12,391 nt of DNA, taken from an uncultured Bdellovibrionales bacterium. Lineage in GTDB: Bacteria > Bdellovibrionota > Bdellovibrionia > Bdellovibrionales > JAMPXM01. Numbering within the stretch: position 1 is the stretch's first letter; each line of letters starts with the position of its first letter. The stretch lies in assembly GCA_937927435.1 (NCBI GenBank), contig CALBDW010000132.1:1-12391 (forward strand), read 5' to 3'. Both the position numbers and the translations under genes were made by a program. The notes beneath the pieces were generated by a model. That model saw only the letters and a program-made list of their open reading frames with translations, did not search any database and was not told the origin of the DNA. Shown one piece after another: positions 1 through 6,879 of this stretch.

Positions 1-572
1 TATTTCGTCGATCTTTCGCCAGTCGTATTCAGGCGGCGGATGCGTTCGACGATTTTCGCGTTCACGCGTCCGCCCGGGATCGAGACGCCGTCACGAAGGC
101 GCTGCAATTGGGCGTCGGTCGGCTTGCCATCGACTTTAACAAGATAGGTTTTTAAAATCTCTTGACCGGGATGGTTCACGCGCTGGGCGAAATCGCCGTC
201 GTTCGTGAGAAGAATCATGCCTTCGCTATCCCAGTCGAGTCGGCCCACCGGGAAGACGCGGACGGGTAGCTTGTCAAAGTAATCTGCCACTGAAGGCCGG
301 CCGAGCGGATCGTTCATCGTCGTGACGACGTTCTTCGGCTTATTGAAAAGGATGTAAACCTTCTGGGGCACGGGTTTAACGGGCTTGCCTTTGACGGTGA
401 CTCTGTCCTTGCCAGGAATGATCTTCGTGCCGAGTTCGTAAACTTTTTTGCCGTTCACCATGACGGCGCCTTCGGCGATGAGTTCGTCCGCTTTGCGCCG
501 ACTGGCGACACCGCATTCGGAGAGGTATTTATTCAGGCGTACGGATTTTTCGTCGTTTTTTTTCGCGGTCAT
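1..572 (-). CDS. RsuA/RluB-family rRNA pseudouridine synthase (3' end cut by window edge)
   Basis: The protein would isomerise a specific uridine of ribosomal RNA to pseudouridine in the cytoplasm. About 190 codons are visible from the ATG at 572. Residues 11-58 form an S4 RNA-binding domain (VRLNKYLSECGVASRRKADE, then a G-A-V-x-V-N-G turn). The synthase domain follows, with the family signature PVGRLDWDSEGMILLTNDGD at 108-127; Asp113 in GRLD is the expected catalytic aspartate. HPGQEILKTYLVKV (134-147) is the next conserved block. The last visible bases are TA; the family alignment predicts Tyr here and more sequence outside the window rather than a stop. The ATG overlaps the TGA of the upstream gene (ATGA), and the Shine-Dalgarno match is poor, so translational coupling is likely. 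RluB is the best guess, but RsuA, RluE or RluF-like specificity cannot be excluded. Confidence 0.93.
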   Translation of the reverse strand, partial: MTAKKNDEKSVRLNKYLSECGVASRRKADELIAEGAVMVNGKKVYELGTKIIPGKDRVTVKGKPVKPVPQKVYILFNKPKNVVTTMNDPLGRPSVADYFDKLPVRVFPVGRLDWDSEGMILLTNDGDFAQRVNHPGQEILKTYLVKVDGKPTDAQLQRLRDGVSIPGGRVNAKIVERIRRLNTTGERSTK

Positions 573-1657
573 CGTGATTCTTTCTGAACAAACGCAGTTG
601 GAATTTCAAAAGTTCCAGGGGGCGGCTCGTCTCCGGCCGAGACCAGGCTGATGGGACCGCCGGGTGAAGCCAAAGGAGGCACGGGCCGCTCCTTCCCTCG
701 TCTTCCTTTTTGAGCCGCCACTCGGGCCGACTCGAGAGTGAGGGTCTTTTCGAGGTTATTGATCAGAAGTTGAATCACTTTGTCATCAGAATAAATGTGC
801 TCGAATGCCAATCGGCCCCGTTCGAGCGCCGCGGTGGCGAATTTAAGTGCTTCCGGATGCTTTTGATTGACGAGATCTAACGCTTTTTCCAGAAGCTCCG
901 TGAGTTCCAGGTACATTTGGTCGGATTTCCGGTATACGAAGAACTGCTCAAGCCGCTTGAGAGGGTAGAACAAGAACGGGTGCTTGGTCAGCGGGCCTCC
1001 CTCCATGGTCGCGTACCGTTGGAACGTGTAGCCGCGGACCAAGGTTCCAAAAATACCCTCCGGATTGGCGGTAAACCGTGCCGAAACATGGGGGCCGACT
1101 TCGAGCTGCTGGACCTGATGGGCGTTTAAATTCAGATCCGGAGTGTATTGGAGAACGAAATCCTGATTCAGGGGCATCAGCTCGCCTTCCTTGATCGCCA
1201 AAACTTTTGAGAAAACAGCGACCCGGAGTGAACGGTCTTCCTGAAGAATCACGGCCACAATGCGGTCATTACCCTCGCGAAAGGTCCTGAACTGAGAGGT
1301 CGGTTCGATGTGGCGCTCGAGAAAACGGCTGACCGCCATCTCCAAAACTTGGATGTTTTCGGCGGTGAAAACCTGGAGGCTATCCGCTGTTACGGTTTTG
1401 TGCAAAGGCAGCTGCACTCGATGCGTCTCTTGGAAGTGATGGAGGATGGCCGTCACTTCGTTGAAAAGCGCCGGCTTGTTTTCTTGCCAATGCGTAAAAC
1501 TGAGGGCGCGTGAATAAAACCGGTTGATCAGTTCTGACGTTAACGGCTCAGTTGCTTCGCAAAGGTTTTTCAGAAAATGATAAAAGGACAGACGCGCAGC
1601 ATCTTTATCTGGTTCGAGTGCCAAGATATGCTGAGCGAGAGCCGTTACGTGCGTCAT
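569..1657 (-). CDS. Unrecognised 362-aa protein coupled to the pseudouridine synthase
   Basis: I do not recognise a family. The sequence suggests three parts: a mainly helical N-terminal region (about 1-115), a beta-rich centre (about 120-215, alternating hydrophobic stretches such as RIVAVILQED and SLRVAVFSKVLAI), and a second helical region (about 225-318). A proline-rich, probably disordered tail follows (about 320-362). There is no signal peptide or membrane segment, so it is likely cytoplasmic. The ATG at 1657 has only a weak GGA upstream. The stop TGA overlaps the start of the downstream pseudouridine synthase gene by 4 bases, so the two are almost certainly co-transcribed and perhaps made in linked amounts. 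This hints at a role in RNA or ribosome biology, but that is guilt by association only. The 78-bp divergent spacer at 1658-1735 should carry its promoter. Confidence 0.85.
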   Translation of the reverse strand: MTHVTALAQHILALEPDKDAARLSFYHFLKNLCEATEPLTSELINRFYSRALSFTHWQENKPALFNEVTAILHHFQETHRVQLPLHKTVTADSLQVFTAENIQVLEMAVSRFLERHIEPTSQFRTFREGNDRIVAVILQEDRSLRVAVFSKVLAIKEGELMPLNQDFVLQYTPDLNLNAHQVQQLEVGPHVSARFTANPEGIFGTLVRGYTFQRYATMEGGPLTKHPFLFYPLKRLEQFFVYRKSDQMYLELTELLEKALDLVNQKHPEALKFATAALERGRLAFEHIYSDDKVIQLLINNLEKTLTLESARVAAQKGRRGKERPVPPLASPGGPISLVSAGDEPPPGTFEIPTAFVQKESR

Positions 1658-1735
1658 AATTCCAGTGATAGGGATGATTTTTGACTGCGTCCAGCAAATT
1701 CAGCCCGATGCACTGCGTGTGGAAGCGAGGGTGAT

Positions 1736-2284
1736 ATGAGCACACATCGTGAGTTGAATCCGTTTCTGTTCGGAACCCCGACCATGCACGATCGGAACCC
1801 GGTCGATCCCAATAAGCCCGCCGCGGGTATTATGGGAAAGGGAGTGGAAAGCGCCCCGGCTCGGCCGACTTATTTGCCTGGCGATATCAAGGCCCTTGAA
1901 CATCAAATCAACTCTTTAAAGGTCGCGTTCATTCAAGCCGATCAACGCATGGATACGATTACCGCCAAAATCGAGGAGCTCGCGCGTACGGTCCACATGC
2001 GCCTGGAGCGTTTTTCCCAAGCCCTCGTCCGATTGGAAGAAATGCACAACGGCTTAAAACACGAGACCACGGGCAAGCTGGCTCAGGTCGTGGCGAAGGT
2101 GAATGAGCGCAAGGTGAACGATACCAAAATCCAAGAGCTGATCGACCGCCACAACATGATCGTGCGGAACTTCGAAAACCGCCTTCTGAGCCTTCAGAGA
2201 TTGGTGTCGGAACAGGAGATGGCGCTCCACAATGCCCAGGCGGCACTTGAAGAAGCGCGCGTTGAATTAGCGAAGCGCCGCTGA
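1736..2284 (+). CDS. Coiled-coil protein of unknown function
   Basis: This 182-residue protein has no recognised enzymatic motif. Residues 1-47 are Pro/Gly-rich and probably flexible, with no signal peptide. From about residue 48 to the end the sequence is almost continuous amphipathic helix with hydrophobic residues at heptad-like spacing and many E, K, R and Q (for example KALEHQINSLKVAF, IQELIDRHNMIVRNFENRL, LEEARVELAKRR), so it is predicted to be a long coiled coil. The start is supported by GCGAGGGTGAT directly before the ATG. The last 18 bases overlap the 3' end of dsbD on the other strand. It is transcribed alone, divergently from the gene set to its left. It could be a structural or scaffold protein, or an adaptor for a larger complex. 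The reading frame is convincing; the function is unknown. Confidence 0.85.
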   Translation: MSTHRELNPFLFGTPTMHDRNPVDPNKPAAGIMGKGVESAPARPTYLPGDIKALEHQINSLKVAFIQADQRMDTITAKIEELARTVHMRLERFSQALVRLEEMHNGLKHETTGKLAQVVAKVNERKVNDTKIQELIDRHNMIVRNFENRLLSLQRLVSEQEMALHNAQAALEEARVELAKRR

Positions 2285-4159
2285 CATGCGGGCCGCGAAA
2301 TCATCCGCGTCTGAGGAGCCGAAAAGCGAGAGGTCTTCGCGCAGTTTCCCGTTTCTGTCGATGAAGAGATAGGTCGGGAAGCCGAATACCTGGAAACGAT
2401 TGAGAACTTGCTTGAGCTCCGGCGTTTCGACCGTACCATCCACTTTCAGCAGAGTGAACTCACTCCCCAGTTCGACGACTTTGGGATCGACCAATGTCGT
2501 CGCTTCCATTACGTTGCAAGCTTCGCACCATTCCGCCCAGAAATCGATAATGACAGGCTTCCCTTGCTGGACGGCATCGTTTAAGGCCGTTTCGGAATAA
2601 GGCTGCCAATTCATGCCTTGAACAGGGGCACCGCTACGCACGCTGCTCGGCTCCGGCAGGCCGGGCATTTTCACTCCAATAAGATTCAAAAGCTCCGCCG
2701 CACTCAACCATGTCCCGGTGATGAAGACGGCGAGCAAAAAGCCTTTGCGGAGCTTAAGAAGCAACCCGCTGTTCGCGACCGACTCGAAGGCGCCGTAGAG
2801 GCTTGCACCCGCGATCAAGGCAAGCCCGAGCGCGATGTTGAAGAGCCAAGCTGGTGACACGGGTTTGATGTAGTAGAACGCCATTCCGATCATGACGAGT
2901 CCGAAGAATGTCTTGACCGCGTTCATCCAAGGGCCGGCTTTGGGTAGATGAGCGAGAAGCGAGCCCGACCAGCCCAGCACGAGAAACGGCAAACCCATTC
3001 CGAGCGCGAAGGTGAAAAGGACAAGGAAGCCGAAGGCGCGGTCTTGAGTTTGCGCGATGTACGTCAGAATGCCCACGAGCACCGGGCCGACGCAGGGGCT
3101 CGCAACGATGCCAGCAATGAGCCCGGTCGCGAAGGCGCCACCGTAATTTTGCGCCAAGCGGGCCGCGCCGAGCTTGTTCCGGATGAAAGCCGGCGCTTGG
3201 AGGTCGTAGAGTCCGAGGAGACTGAGACCCATCGCAATGAAGATCAGTGCGATGGCGCCAACGACCCACGGGTTTCCTAAAAGAGAGCCGAAAAGACCGC
3301 CGGTGCTTGCGGCCAAGACACCCAGAAACGCATAGGTGAGCGCGAGTCCCAAAACGTATGTGAGAGCGAACGAGAAGTTTTTAAGCGGCGAATTGCGCTC
3401 AGCCCGGGCTCCTAAAACGGCGAGGGTGATGGGGATCATCGGATAAACGCAAGGCGTGAGGCTCGTAAGAAAACCCACGATGAAAACGAAAAGGAAGGTC
3501 GCGAGCATGCCCTTTGAAAGCGCGTTTGCAAAATCGTCCCGAGGCGGAGGTTTTTTGGTGAAGGTCGCGACTTGAGGTAGCGTGTCCGGGCGGGAGGTCG
3601 CGGCTTCCGCCGATGACGGAAGAATTTTGAGCGGGGTCTCGACGATTTTCTTTTTCGGAAAAAGACAGAATTCCTTCGTGCACGCTTGATACGTGAGTTG
3701 CGCTTTGACTTGGTAGTTTCTGGCGAGAAAACCTTCGGGGACTTCGATCAACGCGCGCATATAAGAAGTTCCCGTCACACCCTGTTTCTGGGTTTTTGTC
3801 ACGACATCGTGAAAAGAGACGACGGGCGAAATTTTAAAAGGAGCGAGTTTTAGGTCATCAGGCGATTCGATCGAAAGTTTAAAGCGGTCGAGGTAAGCGT
3901 GATACCCGTCCGCGAGTTGCATTTCGATAATGAGTTCGGTTGTACCGCCAGCTTCGATTTGCGAGGGTTGGAACCGCGCTAGCAGCGTCATCGGATCGTC
4001 CAATATCCCTTCCGGCGCGGACGCGAGGGTGGCGCTTTTTTGACCGAACGCGTCCGGGTCCCCTGAGGCGCGCGTCGGGCGTGAGAAGGCTAAGACGAGC
4101 AATAAGCTCGCGCACAAGACTATGAAATGGACGAAATGGACCTTCTCCCTGTTCACCAT
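2267..4159 (-). CDS. dsbD: Thiol:disulfide interchange protein DsbD
   Basis: DsbD carries electrons from cytoplasmic thioredoxin across the inner membrane to reduce periplasmic proteins such as DsbC-type isomerases and cytochrome c maturation factors. At 630 residues it is slightly longer than the E. coli protein. A signal peptide spans about 1-31. The N-terminal periplasmic alpha domain carries the redox pair Cys160/Cys165 (QACTKEFC). The membrane domain (about 217-495, multiple hydrophobic segments) carries its pair in SLTPCVYP (Cys237) and ASPCVGP (Cys356). The C-terminal thioredoxin-like gamma domain has WCEAC (Cys545, Cys548) and a cis-Pro loop GFPT (592-596). All six functional cysteines are present, so it should be active. 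It lies 58 bp downstream of the lipase-like gene on the same strand and may share its transcript. Its 3' end overlaps the convergent coiled-coil gene by 18 bp. Confidence 0.97.
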   Translation of the reverse strand: MVNREKVHFVHFIVLCASLLLVLAFSRPTRASGDPDAFGQKSATLASAPEGILDDPMTLLARFQPSQIEAGGTTELIIEMQLADGYHAYLDRFKLSIESPDDLKLAPFKISPVVSFHDVVTKTQKQGVTGTSYMRALIEVPEGFLARNYQVKAQLTYQACTKEFCLFPKKKIVETPLKILPSSAEAATSRPDTLPQVATFTKKPPPRDDFANALSKGMLATFLFVFIVGFLTSLTPCVYPMIPITLAVLGARAERNSPLKNFSFALTYVLGLALTYAFLGVLAASTGGLFGSLLGNPWVVGAIALIFIAMGLSLLGLYDLQAPAFIRNKLGAARLAQNYGGAFATGLIAGIVASPCVGPVLVGILTYIAQTQDRAFGFLVLFTFALGMGLPFLVLGWSGSLLAHLPKAGPWMNAVKTFFGLVMIGMAFYYIKPVSPAWLFNIALGLALIAGASLYGAFESVANSGLLLKLRKGFLLAVFITGTWLSAAELLNLIGVKMPGLPEPSSVRSGAPVQGMNWQPYSETALNDAVQQGKPVIIDFWAEWCEACNVMEATTLVDPKVVELGSEFTLLKVDGTVETPELKQVLNRFQVFGFPTYLFIDRNGKLREDLSLFGSSDADDFAARMSAALR

Positions 4160-4217
4160 CGCTTTTCTCTTATCGGGTCCGGGCGAATTTACAAAAGTCG
4201 AGAACCATGTACAACTC

Positions 4218-4979
4218 TTACCGCGTTACGATGCGGTCGATGCACATGATCAGGCGCCGGAATTCCGCTCGCGCTTGTGCGCGGGCTGACGGACTTAAGT
4301 GCGGGAAGAATCCGAGTTGCCCGAAATGATCGAGCCGAAACGGCCCTTCCTGGTGGCCCCAACGCTGGCTTTCCGTCCAGATGAGGCCGTCGCTTTTCTG
4401 CGACTCAGGGTGGAGTTTCTTGTAGAGAAAGCGAAGTGGCCACGAAAGTCCATTCTCATCGACTTCACAAATGAGAGAGACCGCTTTGTAAGTATCGAGA
4501 ACCGGATATTTTCTGTTGAACTCGCTCATCGCCTCCAGCGTGAAGCACCGGAAGATTTCGGCTTTTTGACGGGTGTCGTATCCCGCGAACGCAAAAAGGC
4601 GGGAGAGGGACGGATATTTTTCGTGAAACTGAAGTCCGAACTCGGCCGCGTTTGTTCCACCGTGGGGCGTTCCGATAGTGATGACGGTTCGCACGCGAGG
4701 GCTTAAATCCGCGTGCGCCGCAAGAACGCGCGAGACCAATCCGCCCGTCGACTGTCCGAGCAAGTGCATCTCCGAGACGCTTGGAATCTGTTTGAGCGCC
4801 CTTTGGGCTTGTTCTTCGGGCGAGCCGTGGCCGAGGCTGGTGATCGGGACGAAAGTGTGGCCCAAAGTTTTCAGTTCCCGTTCCAAACGTGCGTGCATCA
4901 GGCCGAATGTCAAAGGCCCGATATGGACGTCGTCGTCGCCGTAGGTATTGAGCCCATGAACGAAAACCAAGGTCGCCAT
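4218..4979 (-). CDS. Alpha/beta hydrolase of lipase type
   Basis: A 253-residue serine hydrolase, probably a lipase or esterase. The oxyanion-hole motif FVHGLN lies at 6-11, right at the N-terminus. The nucleophile elbow is GQSTGG (75-80), with Ser77 as nucleophile. TIGTPHGGTN (101-110) is typical of triacylglycerol lipase and PGAP1-like relatives. The acid and base of the triad are probably Asp197 (KSDGLI) and His218 (RLDHFGQLGF), matching the usual SDG...DH pattern of these lipases. No signal peptide is visible, so it appears cytoplasmic, unlike secreted lipases; the ATG at 4979 leaves no room for a leader. It is the first gene before dsbD on the same strand, and its upstream spacer (4980-5089) is shared with the divergent motA. 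The natural substrate cannot be told from sequence. Confidence 0.9.
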   Translation of the reverse strand: MATLVFVHGLNTYGDDDVHIGPLTFGLMHARLERELKTLGHTFVPITSLGHGSPEEQAQRALKQIPSVSEMHLLGQSTGGLVSRVLAAHADLSPRVRTVITIGTPHGGTNAAEFGLQFHEKYPSLSRLFAFAGYDTRQKAEIFRCFTLEAMSEFNRKYPVLDTYKAVSLICEVDENGLSWPLRFLYKKLHPESQKSDGLIWTESQRWGHQEGPFRLDHFGQLGFFPHLSPSARAQARAEFRRLIMCIDRIVTR

Positions 4980-5077
4980 GCTTTAAACTTCATATATTGT
5001 TCGGACCCTTGTCGAGTTTTTCTCAAGCCGGCACCGCATTCCTTAATTGAAACGTCCGTCGATCCGATGAATCCGGT

Positions 5078-5089
5078 TGAGGTGTAACT
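5078..5089 (+). promoter_or_regulatory. Ribosome binding site of motA
   Basis: TGAGGTGTAACT stands directly before the motA ATG at 5090; GAGGTG is a good Shine-Dalgarno match with a spacer of about 5 nt. Twelve bases plus the ATG are nearly identical (one mismatch in 15) to the initiation region of the minus-strand YkuD lipoprotein gene at 8365-8379. Confidence 0.7.
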
Positions 5090-5950
5090 ATGGGAGCAGT
5101 AGGCGCGTTAGTCGTTCTTGTCTGTGTGTTCGGTGCGTTTGTTGCGCACGGCGGACACCTTGGCGTCGTATGGCAACCGTCCGAAGTCGTCATTATCTTC
5201 GGTGCCGCGCTCGGTGGATTGATCATCGGGAACCCGCCGTCCACGGTAAAAAAAGCCATCAAAATGGCGATCCACGGGTGGTTCGGCAAAGGCCCCGGCA
5301 AGAAGGAATATCTGGAGCTCCTGCAGATGATGTTCCAGATCTTCCAGATCTTTCGAAAAGACGGCCCGCAAGCGGTGGAGCGCCACATTGAAGAACCTGA
5401 GAAGAGCGAGATCTTCAAGCAGTATCCGACGTTTCTGAAAAACCAGCATGCGGTGGATTTCTTCTGCGATACGATGAAGATCACGCTCTCGGCGGATCTT
5501 TCCCAGTACGATGTCGACGACCTACTCGAGCAAGACATTAAGGTCATTCATGAAGAGGAGCACGCCGCCCAACACGCGATCGCACAAATCGCCGAAGGCC
5601 TCCCCGGTCTCGGTATCGTCGCGGCGGTCTTGGGCGTCGTCCACACGATGGGCCTTCTCGACCAGGGCACCGAAGTAATCGGTAAGTCGATCGCCGCCGC
5701 TCTTGTCGGTACATTCATGGGTGTCTTGGCGTGTTATGGTTTCGTATCGCCGACGGCCAACAAGATGGCAAACGACATCGCCGCCGAAGGACGTTACTTG
5801 CAAGTGATGAAGGCTGCTCTCGTCAGCTTACAGAGAGGGGCGCCGCCGCTTGTCTGCGTCGAGTACGCGCGCCGTACGATTTACCCGACGGAACGCCCGT
5901 CGTTCGCGGAACTTGATGCCGCCACAAAAGGCGTGAAGAGAGCGGCATAA
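5090..5950 (+). CDS. motA: Flagellar motor stator protein MotA
   Basis: MotA forms, with MotB, the proton-driven stator that turns the flagellar rotor. The 286-residue length matches the long (E. coli-type) MotA class. Membrane helices are seen at about 1-20, 32-48, 172-192 and 200-220. The large cytoplasmic loop between helices 2 and 3 contains the charged stretch FRKDGPQAVERHIEEPEKSEIF (residues 88-109), the region that contacts FliG in studied homologues. Pro172 in GLPGLGIVAAVLGVV and Pro221 in FVSPTANK correspond to the two conserved prolines of the proton path and stator gating. A strong ribosome binding site precedes the ATG. motB starts 25 bp downstream, so the two form an operon. The charged C-terminal cytoplasmic tail is complete. 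Confidence 0.97.
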   Translation: MGAVGALVVLVCVFGAFVAHGGHLGVVWQPSEVVIIFGAALGGLIIGNPPSTVKKAIKMAIHGWFGKGPGKKEYLELLQMMFQIFQIFRKDGPQAVERHIEEPEKSEIFKQYPTFLKNQHAVDFFCDTMKITLSADLSQYDVDDLLEQDIKVIHEEEHAAQHAIAQIAEGLPGLGIVAAVLGVVHTMGLLDQGTEVIGKSIAAALVGTFMGVLACYGFVSPTANKMANDIAAEGRYLQVMKAALVSLQRGAPPLVCVEYARRTIYPTERPSFAELDAATKGVKRAA

Positions 5951-5975
5951 ATAGAATTAGTGGAGATGAGGGCCC

Positions 5976-6878
5976 GTGGCCGAGAAGAAACCGCAAATCG
6001 TCATTAAGAAAGTCACCGTCGTCAACGGCGGTTACCATGGGGGTGCGTGGAAAGTCGCCTTCGCGGACTTCATGACCGCGATGATGGCGTTCTTTCTCGT
6101 CATGTGGCTCATGGCGACCCAGAGCGACGCGCAAAAGAAAGCGATCGCCGAGTACTTCTCCACGCCGTCGATCATCGAGTATCAGTTCAATAATTACGGT
6201 GTCGAGCTGACTCTCGAGAAACTCTTCCTCGATCTCATCAACGAGCCTCTTAAAGTCTTTCAAGAGTTCATCACTCCGGCCGACCGCACGCCGAACATCA
6301 TGGGCATGGGGATGAAGAAGGTCGTGATGGCCTATATGGCCGAACAACTCGGTGAACTGGCGACCAACGTGCAGATCACGGCTGACTCTGTGATGTTCGA
6401 AATTCCCGACCAGTACCTCTTCGTGAAGGGTACGGCGACCCCGAATGGGCAATTCGTCACGGTGATGGAACGGGTGAAGGGAGTCACGTCCGGTCTCGAA
6501 GATTCTGATATCTATATCACGTCTCTCGTTTACGATGAATCGGTGGAAGGTGCGGATCACCGCTATGCCCGCAATATCGCCGAGGCGCGCTTGGATCTCG
6601 TCCAAGCCAAGATCCGCGCTTCGCTCGAAAATCCGAACGTTGATGTTTTCGGAAAAAGCCTCGCGCGCCGGGACGACCGCACGGCCCGGGAGAAAAAAGG
6701 CAAAGGCGGCGGTTTCATCCGGATCGAGATCCAACAAAAGAAAGTCACATCCGACGGCCGCCGCCCGCGACCGCTTTCCGACGGTCTTTTCGGAGGCTCA
6801 AAAGGCGGAGGCGCCCCGGATTCCGAAATCTACGACAAGTTCGTCGAGCGTGTTTCGAGATCGAAGCGCCGTCAATGA
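5976..6878 (+). CDS. motB: Flagellar motor protein MotB with unusual peptidoglycan-binding domain
   Basis: MotB anchors the stator to peptidoglycan and carries the proton-binding aspartate. The start is GTG at 5976, preceded by GGAG and GAGG; the ATG at 5966 is in another frame. The single membrane helix contains AFADFMTAMMAFFLVMWL (28-45) with the essential Asp31, and the short cytoplasmic N-terminus is basic. An OmpA-like domain is expected in the second half: residues 135-165 match its entry, and DIYITSLVYDESVEGADHRY to AEARLDLV fits the binding-loop region. The hallmark GHTD is replaced by LVYD: the Asp (187) and the later Arg (205) are kept, but Gly, His and Thr are lost. The C-terminus (about 230-300) is Lys/Arg/Gly-rich and low in complexity. 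Proton function looks intact; wall binding may be altered. The 3' end is 1 bp from the convergent YkuD lipoprotein gene. Confidence 0.94.
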   Translation: MAEKKPQIVIKKVTVVNGGYHGGAWKVAFADFMTAMMAFFLVMWLMATQSDAQKKAIAEYFSTPSIIEYQFNNYGVELTLEKLFLDLINEPLKVFQEFITPADRTPNIMGMGMKKVVMAYMAEQLGELATNVQITADSVMFEIPDQYLFVKGTATPNGQFVTVMERVKGVTSGLEDSDIYITSLVYDESVEGADHRYARNIAEARLDLVQAKIRASLENPNVDVFGKSLARRDDRTAREKKGKGGGFIRIEIQQKKVTSDGRRPRPLSDGLFGGSKGGGAPDSEIYDKFVERVSRSKRRQ

Positions 6879-6879
6879 A

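Noticed and set aside
1..3. Stop codon of the pseudouridine synthase at the window edge
   Set aside because: Only two bases (TA) of the codon are visible, and the family continues with a conserved region at this point, so a Tyr codon is more likely.
5045..5072. Flagellar sigma28-like promoter before motA (TGAA...CCGATGAA)
   Set aside because: The spacing is about 12 bp rather than about 15 between the elements and the match is partial.
5823..6737. Long open frame (304 codons) on the minus strand opposite motA/motB
   Set aside because: It lies wholly across motA's end and motB, which have clear family motifs; the product is rich in Arg, His and Asp without any domain, typical of a mirrored frame in GC-rich coding DNA.
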